Source: Aculops lycopersici
Taxonomy: Eukaryota > Arthropoda > Arachnida > Trombidiformes > Eriophyidae
Assembly: GCA_015350385.1 (NCBI GenBank)
Contig: WNKI01000001.1
Span: 12,211,329-12,275,328 of the forward strand
DNA length: 64,000 bases
Direction: 5' to 3'
The notes below the pieces were generated by a model that ran no database searches, was not told the origin of the DNA, and worked only from the letters and a program-made list of their open reading frames with translations. Shown here one piece after another: positions 1 to 10,100 of this stretch. Every line of letters starts with the position of its first letter. Positions within the stretch are counted from its first letter, which is position 1. The position numbers and the translations under genes were made by a program.

Positions 1-341
1 GTTTTGCGATCTAATAACAGCTACCTACTTCTAACCGCTAATCTTGGGATAATATTAATAGTACATAAGTTACAATACAATATATTTCTAATGGTAATAG
101 AGACACAAAACACACGACCGACGATTGCGGTGGCTAGCGATTGATCCTGGGAAAATTTAAAAATAACCTACTAGATTCTCGAAAAGTTAACAGTGATAAT
201 GATGATCATGATGGTAGTCAATAGAATAGAGGCCGGTCAAAGGTGATAACGATTCTGTTATGTTGATAATGATAATATGATGTGATGTGATATTCTTCTC
301 CTGGTTGTTTTTAGACTGACTTAGGGTGACATATCGGTTCA
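1..341. other. Downstream flank of the PHF21A-like gene
   Basis: This AT-rich stretch follows the stop codon of the minus-strand PHF21A-like gene and probably holds its 3' untranslated region. I see no open frame of interest, no clear AATAAA on the minus strand and no RNA gene. Confidence 0.5.
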
Positions 342-1619
342 TCAATCATTGAGCCCATCCAAAGATTCCTCGCATCTCATGGCGCTATACAGGTCCATTG
401 GCTCTGAGATGGAGGATCGGTTTTGGTGCTCTTGTTGCAAATGTTGGTGTTGTGGTTGCTCTGGTTCTTGTTGGGGCAAGTTGATGCATTGGCTGTTGTT
501 GCTGTTTGTGGCGGAGGCCAAACCGAGGCCACGGTTGGTGATGCCGTTCACACTGTCGGATTGTGCCCTTTGCTTACTAGCAACAAGATCATTGTTGTTG
601 GATAGATGATTGATATTAATATTATTGTTGTTGTTGGCCGTTAGATCGTTATTATTATTGGGACTCGACGAGTTATCTATTAGGGTTGCCTCCGAAATCG
701 AAAACAAGTGCCTCTCGCTTTTGATGGCCTCAATGGCCTCCATAAGTCCGAGCTCGCGGCCTTGCAACATGAGCAGTTCCTCCTTTAGTTGCTCATTGTT
801 GGCCCTCTTCTTCCTAATCTCATCGCTCTTAAACATTTGTTGGACTCTATACTCTCGGCATCGCATATAGAGAGCATCTAGAAATACCATGGGAACTGGT
901 GGCTTATTGTTCGTCCCAACCTGACGCGCATTTGTATCACCTGTCCTTTGAGCCTGTTGATTGCCGCTTGCGTTGCCATTGTTGTTGCTGTTGTTGCTCG
1001 CTACTTTCTTTGCATTTGAACTCTTCTGATTAGTTGCAACAATATTATTCTTTCCAACAATATCCGTATTTTGGTTCTTATTATTCTGCTGGCTCGAGTT
1101 TGTTTTGTTATTTACCGCTTGATCGTTAGCCTTCGCTTTGGCCTGGTTGCGCCCATTGGGTTTCTTTGAGGCCGCAGTGTTGGCGCCTGCGTTACCATTG
1201 CCTCTCGAGTTTCTCGACTCCAATTGTCGCCTTTGCAAGGGTTCCAAAGCTGCTTTTTTAGCCTGGATTGCCTCATGTGAGAATCTTGGATTGGCTGTTT
1301 TCCTTCTCCGGCGTTCATTTGATTTGGAAGTTAATTTTGTAAACTCCTCTTTGGTAACTAAACCTAGAGCTTGCAAGAAAGTCTCCTTTGGAATCGTGTT
1401 GTTTCCACGTCCACTTAATATCTCCGATGAAAACTGTTTCTGGTTCAAAGCTAACCTCTTAATCTTATCCCTCAACTTCTTCAACTCCCCCGAGTGCATA
1501 TTCCTAACTTGCTCATTATTAACATTCACGTAATGTTGCATGGTATCCAGCAACTTCCTTTGCGTCAGCTCTAGGAGACACCTCTGGCCGGGCGTCATTT
1601 GCACGCTGCTTGTCGTCAT
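342..1619 (-). CDS. PHF21A/BHC80-like protein lacking the PHD finger
   Basis: Single-exon frame of 425 residues starting at an ATG. Three blocks recall vertebrate PHF21A (BHC80), the reader subunit of the LSD1-CoREST corepressor that binds unmethylated histone H3K4. They are an N-terminal helical block (about 10-70, ELKKLRDKIKRLALNQKQ), the signature LGLVT followed by NERRRRKTANPRFS (84-114), and a C-terminal coiled coil (about 240-305) beginning near VFLDALYMRCREYRV. Between and after them lie basic, Asn/Gln/Ser-rich segments. The protein has very few cysteines and no C4HC3 PHD finger, which in PHF21A sits between the basic signature and the coiled coil. A nuclear corepressor role is inferred from these blocks; histone reading through a PHD finger is not possible here. 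It is divergent from SERINC, with about 700 bases between the starts. Confidence 0.6.
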   Translation of the reverse strand: MTTSSVQMTPGQRCLLELTQRKLLDTMQHYVNVNNEQVRNMHSGELKKLRDKIKRLALNQKQFSSEILSGRGNNTIPKETFLQALGLVTKEEFTKLTSKSNERRRRKTANPRFSHEAIQAKKAALEPLQRRQLESRNSRGNGNAGANTAASKKPNGRNQAKAKANDQAVNNKTNSSQQNNKNQNTDIVGKNNIVATNQKSSNAKKVASNNSNNNGNASGNQQAQRTGDTNARQVGTNNKPPVPMVFLDALYMRCREYRVQQMFKSDEIRKKRANNEQLKEELLMLQGRELGLMEAIEAIKSERHLFSISEATLIDNSSSPNNNNDLTANNNNNININHLSNNNDLVASKQRAQSDSVNGITNRGLGLASATNSNNSQCINLPQQEPEQPQHQHLQQEHQNRSSISEPMDLYSAMRCEESLDGLND

Positions 1620-2317
1620 TTTGGTTCTTGAATGGTTGTGAAACTTGCAAATTCCGAGTTTAAAATCCTTCTACCTGTCGAATAATTATTTTGTCCACTT
1701 TTTCAATAACTTTCTAGATCTGAAAGCCTTCTAATTGGGCGAGAATATGATTTCATCAAGATGTTTCAATTGCTCTATGCCTTTTGAGACTTTTGCCGTT
1801 TGTCTGTTGTGTGAGTGAGTGCCGCTGCTTCTTGCGCTCTGTGCGCAAGTATTTGGTGCTGCTGCTGATGCCCGTGCGTGTGTATGTTTTCTGGTGCCTG
1901 CCTGTCTGTCTGCGCGTTTGTCAAGTCTATTACACACTAGTCAATAGGTATTATGGTGCCCGTGTGTGTGTTTGTTTGCACTCGGTTATTGCAGCAATAA
2001 GAGTATAAGATTTCACAAATGAAAATTTGTATTCACTTTCGGAACTGTATTATATTTAGTGATAAAAATGTCGAGCACATTAGGCATTACGCTACCACCA
2101 GTCAGAGGCTGAAGTTTAGTTTTGTTGTTCTTTCAATCGCTGGAAGGAAAAAATAAACAGACTCTCAAATTTGCGTTCGCTTACAATCAATCTTATTATA
2201 ATAAAAGCTGAAAGCAATTATTTCAGTCTATAGATTCTAACACATTTAAATCAGAACAAACTACTGTCGTCTTTATTCTACCGATAGGAAAAACATAGAA
2301 ACGAAAGAAACGCCAAC
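1620..2317. promoter_or_regulatory. Intergenic region between divergent PHF21A-like and SERINC genes
   Basis: About 700 bases between two genes transcribed away from each other, so it should contain both promoters. It has GTGTGTG- and TGCTGCTG-type low complexity around 1800-1970 and AT-rich sequence around 2000-2220. No convincing TATA box or Initiator stands out. Confidence 0.4.
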
Positions 2318-3747
2318 ATGGGCGCCCTACTAAGTCTTTGCACCGTGGGCCAGGTAGGTATCCGATAGCAAGATGGATTACAATTCTATCATAAGTGTGC
2401 CAGTCCAAGAACTAACCTTCCATTTCACTCATCCATCTAACCACTAAATGATAGTTGGCTTGTTGCTGCTCTAGTGCAGCCTGCAGCTTGGCATGTTCGG
2501 GTTGCTCCTCGTGCCGAAACTCGACGGCAACACGTATTATGTATGCCATCATGCTATTAGTGACCACCATTGTATCTTGGATCATGTTATCCGATTCGGT
2601 GCAAACTAAACTACAGAATGCACCCTTTTGCAGTTCCCTGGATATTTGTAAGAACGCGGTAGGGTATTTAGCAGTCTACAGAATATTGTTTGCCATGACC
2701 ATGTTCTTTATTATGATGGCAATGGTCATGGTTGGTGTCAGGAGCTCGCGCGACGGTCGAGCGGTCATTCAAAATGGCTTCTGGGGTCCAAAGTATCTAA
2801 TACTCATTGCTGCCATTGTGGGCGCCTTCTTTATTCCTGAGACCAGTAGCTTTAGTAGCACCTGGATGGTGATTGGAATGATGGGTGGCGCATTGTTCAT
2901 CATCATACAGCTGATCCTAATCGTGGACTTTGCCCATAGTTGGGCCGAGAATTGGGTAGAGAAGGCCGAAGAGAGTGAGTCCAAGTGGTACTATTTCGGA
3001 CTGATCTTCTTCACTCTGCTCAACTATACCATCTCGTTCGTGGCCGTGGTGTTACTATTCGTCTACTACACTGCTGGAGATTGTGGATGGCAAAAGTTCT
3101 TCATCTCACTAAACATAATATTGTGCGTTCTCCTGTCAGTATTATCAATCTTGCCTAGAATTCAAGAGTCACAACCACGCTCGGGTCTATTACAATCCTC
3201 AATCCTCACCTTGTACGTTTTCTACTTGACTTGGTCCGCTCTGAGCAACTCCAGTGGGACCCAATGCAAACCCTCCTGGCTACAAGTGGGCCCCAATCCA
3301 GATCAGCCTAAGACACCTAGTGACTCGCCACAGGCTTTCGTCGGTTTGATGCTCTGGTTTGGCTGCGTAATCTACTCAAGCATCAGAACCTCAACTAACA
3401 GCCAGGTGAGCAAGCTCTCGATGAGCGATCAAATTTTAGCCTCGGACACGGGAGACGCCGGAAAAGAGGACCTAGAGTCGGGCGGCCGTCAAAGCCAAGG
3501 AACTTACGACAACGAAGAGGAGGGAGTGGCCTACAGCTGGAGTTTTTTCCACTTGATGTTTGCATTTGCCTCACTTTACGTCATGATGACACTGACCAGT
3601 TGGAACAAACCCAATGCTGCCGTCAACGAAACATTTGATAACGCTGCCTCGATGTGGATCAAAATCATATCTAGTTGGATGTGTTCAGGCATTTATATTT
3701 GGACTCTGGTTGCACCCATCCTCTTACCAGACAGAGACTTTTCCTGA
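2318..3747 (+). CDS. SERINC: Serine incorporator (SERINC/TMS family)
   Basis: Two coding exons, 2318-2353 and 2455-3747, give a protein of about 442 residues. Exon 1 encodes MGALLSLCTVGQ, the typical SERINC start, and ends in a consensus donor (CAG then GTAGGT). The 101-base intron ends in AG at 2454, and translation continues in frame into the Cys-rich segment LACCCSSAACSLACSGC. The sequence then has about ten hydrophobic helices, the conserved STATRIMYA after the Cys cluster, NGFWGPKYLILIA, and the C-terminal block SSWMCSGIYIWTLVAP. SERINCs are multipass membrane proteins linked to phosphatidylserine and sphingolipid synthesis and to lipid scrambling. The acidic loop around residues 340-360 (GKEDLESGGRQ) fits the variable cytosolic loop of the family. 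Length agrees with the usual 400-470 residues. Confidence 0.93.
2354..2454 (+). other. SERINC intron 1
   Basis: GT at 2354 (GTAGGT) and AG at 2453-2454. It is placed because exon 1 supplies the family's conserved MGALLSLC start and the frame is kept; the downstream open frame alone begins with TTG rather than ATG. Confidence 0.85.
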
Positions 3748-4100
3748 TTCTTCTAATCTGAAGGTAAGATTCACAAACTCATAAGACATCAGACTCAAAA
3801 TCCAATAGTCAGAGGGGCACCCAGACATGAACTCATATGGGGTACCATCAAATAATCCATCGTTTAACTCAAAGTATTCAAAAGTGAAACAACAACAACA
3901 AGCAAACACTTCAATTATAATCACAATGAACTGATATCGAAATCCAAATAAACAATCAATGGACACTGATAAATGGTATCTGTTTCGCTGGTTCGAGGTG
4001 GAGTTTCTATTCATCATTTGTGATTCATCGACGAGTAGCATGAGAGTAACAACAAACAGGTGGCCGAGGTTTAGCTGACTTAAGCTGTCCGATTAGATTG
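3748..4100. other. Convergent 3' region of SERINC and MED12
   Basis: A 353-base gap between two genes converging on each other. A plus-strand AATAAA at 3947-3952 is a plausible SERINC polyadenylation signal. I saw no clear minus-strand signal for MED12. Confidence 0.5.
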
Positions 4101-7100
4101 TTAGTTGAAATTGAACCTTGTCTGAGGGTGCATCTTGTTGTCCATATTTCCGGCTGCCGCGTGCTTTTGATGCAGCATGGCCGTTAGTGCAGGCCGAGAA
4201 TGACCAGCCGCCTGTTGAGGAGCAAACATTTGTTGTTGGGACCCCATCTGATGTTGGGGCATTTGTTGGAAGCCAATCTGGGATTGCTGGTGCTGCTGAT
4301 GGGTATTCGTCCGGATCTGTTGCTGCTGTTGGGGCGCCATATGCTGTTGGGGGTGCTGAGAGTGTGGATGCTGTTGTTGTTGAGCTTGCTGTTGCTGGTA
4401 TTGCATATGGTGATGTTGTGGTGTGGCAACAACCTGTTGCTGCATCTGTTGTGGCTGGCCTTGCATTTGATTTTGATTGGCTTGCGGGTGATGCTGCTGG
4501 TGCGACATATTCATTTGCATCTGGTGAGATTGTTGCGAGGCTTGTGGCGGCTGTCCTTGATTGGGTCCTTGAATAAACATATTATTGCCCTGACTTGACG
4601 GCGGCTCGTAGTATGAGTTAATCGGCTGCGTGTTTACAAACTGGCTACTCTGTTGCTGCTGCTGCTGCTGTTGTTGTTGTGGTGGTGGTGCCACTTGTTG
4701 GGTCTGCGATGGTTGATAGGGGAAATCGTAGACGCTAGCTTGTTGTTGCATTTGCTGCTGAGAGGATGCAACTTGCTGCTGACCCATCGGGCCTCGGCGG
4801 TTGATTATACTCTGACCAGGTGGCGGCGTTGCATGATGTTGTTGCAGTTGTGCTGGCATCGCTTGCATTTGATTGGTTTGGGTAGCTGTCATCATCTTCG
4901 GCTGGCCAACAACCATAGGGGCATGGTTCATGGTGTCCATAACGCCGCCCGGATAACCTTGCATTCCACCAGCTTGCATCATACCCACCGATTGCGGTGC
5001 ATTCTTACCGATAGCCAAGTTAGCATTGGCGTCTACAACCATCGCATTGGCTGTTGTATCCTTCTTAGCCCGCGGCTTCTTTGGTTGCCTGGGTTTCGTC
5101 TGTTTTGGTGCCTTGGGTTGAGCCGGCGACCTTCCGGTGCTGGCGTTGACAACCATCGGCGACATTGCCCTGTTGCCCATGTTGATTTGCATCGGTGGCG
5201 GTGGAGTTGGTGCAATCTTAACCTGACCAGGTGTTCGTGGCGGCATCAGCTCGCCAGGTGTGTGCGGTCCAACCAATGGCGACATGACCATTGATTGCAC
5301 GCTACCAGGACCACCCGAGGAGTTCATCAATATACTAGTAGAGTCTGCCGATATTGAACTGTTCAGTTGGTTCTGCAAGGCGCTCAGAGCAGAAACTTGA
5401 GGTGTGGTAGCCCGATGTGTCTCCATGGGATGATGCTGGACAGGCGCTAGAATACTGGACGCCTGAGGTGCACTTAGTATTGGCCTTGAGTCAACCACTT
5501 GTGGCGCCGGTGGCGGCTTGGCACGGTTGTTGAGAGCTGCCTGCTCAGCTTGCAGTGCAGTCTTGATGTCATTTATCATTGTTTCGATTGGAGTCGAGTC
5601 AAATAGCAGACCCACCGGAAGCTCGCAATAGTCCTCAAGTAGATCGTCGCGGCCGATGTAAAGTTGCTCATCCTCATCAGCATAGGCCATCTCTTCGTCG
5701 CGATCCTTGCCTGTCATGTCAACATCCTTCTTGATCATGGATGAACTCTCATCGCTAGCCTCAATCAAACTCTTTAGAAGTGGGTTACTCTGAGAAGGTT
5801 TCTTCTCTGAGCTGCTCCGCTTTGCACTTGATGGTCCATCATCGGTACTAGGCCCTTGGCAGAAGTATGAGGTTGGGTGGCGAATGGTATGCGTGTGCCA
5901 AGACATCAGACGGTTGTTTTCGTCGGCCCTTAGCGGTTTATGTTCAAGTCTTAAGGCACCAAACCATGGCCATAGTAGAGGGTGTGGATTCTTGTGACCC
6001 TCGATGAGATCCCATGGATTGACTTCCTGTATCTCAGCCACCTTCAACCCCTTTTTGGAATCAATCGAGTAGAAATTTTCAACCTTCTCACCTTTGGTGT
6101 CGACAAGACTTCCCATCGGTTCACAGGTTATTACTTCAGTTTGCCTCCTAGCGATGGGCATCAATGGGTTGATCAGTTTCATCTGAATAAAGCTTGTTTT
6201 CTCCTCCAAGGCAGTCAACTCTTTGCGAAACTTTCTCATCAAAGATAGGTATTGTTTCTTGTGCTCCTCTCTATCACTTGGATCCGACGCATAGGCAGAG
6301 TGAATCAACATGGCCAACATGTCTAACACGGAAACATAAAGCTTGTAATCAACTTGAGGGTCTACCAGATTGTTGATGATAAGTAGCAGCAGCAGAATAG
6401 CCCAATCATGTGTCAGGTTGTTGGCTCGCTGAATTGTATCAAACATTTGGCCTATCAGACACAAGCGGAGCTCCAGACCATCTTGAATAGATTGCTTGTA
6501 GCCTATGTCGTCAACTTTCTCATGTATAGCTTGGTAAAGTTGGCTGTTCAAAGATGTCAAGAGAGTCTCGCGCTCCTTATCCTGGTTCTTTAGGCAGGAG
6601 AGTAGCAGCGATAAATAAGGTTGGAAGCCTAAGAGTGAAGTAGAGGCCAAATTGGATGGATTGGTAGAGGCACTACCTCTTTGCAAAAGGGTTCGTTCCT
6701 TAAATTTGGTTGAAGCAGCCGCCGTAGACAGGTAAGTCTGATTGAGGGATGGTAATGAGTTTGCTCTGACTGATGCAGATTCCATCAAAGCTGCCGAGGC
6801 CTTGATGATTTTGCTTTGAATTATACCTGGTTGTTTGTCGAGCTTATTCAGTAGTGGTTCAACGAGCCAAACCTTGTTGATGTTGGTTACAGAAGCTCCC
6901 GAGCTGTTTGATTTATTGTTCTTCTTGTCCTCCCCGTCACCAGATTGATCATTGCTGTTTGTTTGATCCTTGTCGTCAGATTCGTCCTCTTGGCTAGCCT
7001 TTTGGAAGAAGTCAACCACCGCTCTAGATAGATTATCTAACCAATCGTTGACATTTGACTGGGATTTGCAGTACGCATACATGAATTGTAGCCTAACAAG

Positions 7101-10100
7101 CGATAGTCTCATCGTCCAAACATCGAGGTTTTCGAACATCTTGACGATACTCGCAACTTGATCGCTACCCTGGTCATCTAAACCGACATCCGCTTGCCGC
7201 TCAGGGGATTTGTTGTAGCAAATCATGTAAAGGATACCCTGAGACTGTTTGACATCCAATCTGGGATCAAGCAGAAGATTTCTTGCTGCTAGCAGGTCAG
7301 AATCCATTAGACACTTGTCATGCAGCCATCGCTGTGAGCATAGCAAGCGTAAGACTGCATCGGCAAATTGATGCAAACTTGCCGTTTGTAGATTGATGTG
7401 CCTTGAATTGAAGTTCGAACTTGATAATACACCGTCCGCTAAGCTACCTCGACCTTGTACACCCACCATGTCCAGGCTCACGTCGTCAAAATGACTTTCG
7501 ACATTCATTGCACCTGCTAAGTCAGGATCGCGACTAGGTATGGTGTAGCTGGCCAAGAATCTAATGGCCTTGAAGAGGCATAAGTGGAACTCAGTTTGGA
7601 TTTTGAGACAAGCGGATCTTAAGAGATTGTGGTCGCATAGGTGCTTGAGGTAGAGTGGCGCTTTGAGTCCAGCTTCGGCGTCGTTATTGATGGGCTGAAA
7701 GAGACTTGAGGATCCAAGCAAACTGTTAGGAAAGTTCGGAGTTCCACTATCAAAGTTTTGGCCGAGCGGGTTGTTGTTGCTTGTTGTGTTATAAGAAGGA
7801 AATTGGCCACACTTTGGCTGGTTTGATTGGTACTCAGTGTTTCGATACCAAGTCAAAATTAGGTGGCATGTCAGCCGAATTCCTGCCTCAGGCTGCTGGT
7901 GCTCGATGCCTAGAATGATATTAAGGGCATTTTTGATGAACCCGCTTAACTCTAAGCAGCGCCTTGCGACTAAGATTGCCGTAAATATGGCAAGATTGTC
8001 CATAACTGCCGGCGATGTGATATCGATCTTCTCAAAAATGAATCTATTAAAACCTCCTTGATTATAGCTATAGTTATCTCGTTGTGCTGGTGAGCAGAGA
8101 TCTTGTAAAACTTGTACCCAATCAGGAACAAGAGCTGGACAGACTGTGGTGACATCAGCACACAGTACCGCTAGATCATTGACGAAATCTGGAGATGTTG
8201 AAGTGGCACCGTGATATATGGCATCACAAACAAAATTGTATCGCTTACTCGATATGTCGTGAATTAATCGGCAGTCATTTTCATAAAGCTTATCCCTGAT
8301 TATTGCAATGTCACTTGTGGTTAGCGGTGCACCCATTGGTCGTGGCAAACCCCCAGGTGGGTCGGCGTTTAGAATGCTTGAGAAGATTTGTATGTACTCG
8401 TGACGCATGGTGTCCGATCTTGATTGGACTTGCGGTGGTTGTCCGTACTTGGTTGCATATGCACTGTCAATAGTATGACCAGCTTGAGAAAATAAATCAT
8501 GTAAATAAACAAATATTACCCGTTGGGCGGAAGTTCTACAATCGTTTGGTCCTGGAATATCACTAACTAGCTTATGTAACGACTTGAAGATCGAGCTCAA
8601 ATCTGTATCTGGTAGCAATAAAACACAGCTATGGTATCGGTATAATAGACCAATTATACAAAGAGCTATTGATTGAGTGTACTCATCGGCAAGCCCTTCG
8701 AACTTGTCCTTTGTCTTAGTTTTCACCTCGGTCAACTTTTCCAACAATGGAACTATCAACTCGAGTAGTCCGCTGACATTTGAAGCCATCATAAATAGAC
8801 TAAATGCAAATGATACGGATTCAAGAGTTGGTAACAGGCAGGGGACCTTCTTTGAACCTAAGTAAGAATCATTCTCATCTTTGCCTGACTTAGCTAGCTC
8901 TACCGTGAATATCTCCAAAATTAGGTCGGATAGGTCGTTTGTGATTTCATGTTGGTCATAATGATTGAGTTTCTCGAACTTGCTCAACAAAGCCTCTGTA
9001 TTGTATCCTTCTTTTTGGGCAAACTTTGTCAGCTTACCGCCATCATTGAAGTCTCGTGCTGCTTTACGTATTATTTTAGTTATTTCTTTCGACAGCCTTC
9101 TCATTGGGTGCCTAGCTTCATCACGTTCTTTTCCAAATCCATACAATAAGATCATTCGCTGATTGATATCCCTTGAATAATAATCATCATCCATGACAGG
9201 AAAATGTCTCACGAAAGCACCATGACGAAGTTCATTTGAAGAGCTAGAGCTACTGGATACTTTCTGGTCTTGGTTGTGTAAAGCTGTTGAGCCCAAATTA
9301 ATTGGCTTAGATTCGACGGAAGGAGGGAAACCGCTAGCTGAGATGACATTCGAGGAACCTGGCGTGGCGTTGCTATCAAGGGTGGTTGATCTCTCATCGA
9401 AAAGAGAAAGTTTGTTTAGCTTATTGTCTTCCCGAGGACTACTTCCAGCTACGTAATCTGGTGACTTGAAATCATTGTCCTCTTCGTCGTTGACTCTTGC
9501 TGCAATCATACTAATGTCAACATCGACGTCGTCACTATGATGATCTAGACCCTTGAATAGACTAGACTGAGGTGCGTTTTGTTGCGACGAGTCTGGACTA
9601 AATCCCATGCTACCCGATAAACCGTCGAGGTGATTAGATTGTTTGTTTGTGCTTGATACACTAAGAGGGAAAATGTTTGGCAGTATAGAATCAGACTCCT
9701 TGCCTACAGATCTTGGTGGTTTCACTGAGCCAGGCGGGTTAAGGTTGCTACCTGGAGCTGGTGAATCGATGCTAGCTCCGTCCATGGATCCACTTGAGCC
9801 ACGAGAAAGGTCATTGAACATGCCTCGTGATATCAAAGTGCACATGTAGTTGTAGTGCGAAAATACATCGCATCGAATCAACTCGCTAAATAAAAGAACG
9901 AGATTATTGAAAGCTTTCTTGTTCTCGAGGTTATCACTCGTAGTTTCATCGATAATTGGAGCATTCTCATCTAGAAATTGCACTAGTAGATCCTGAAATG
10001 TATGCTGAACTATTTCCTCCTGTTCGAACTCGCTCTCAGCTTGCTCTTCCTTGGGATTTGTTTGGTCTTCGGCTGCCGAGACAGCTGGCTTGGTGGGATC

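Noticed and set aside
4118..5294. Several plus-strand frames opposite MED12, Leu- or Val-rich
   Set aside because: They are antisense readings of the Gln-rich MED12 C-terminus.
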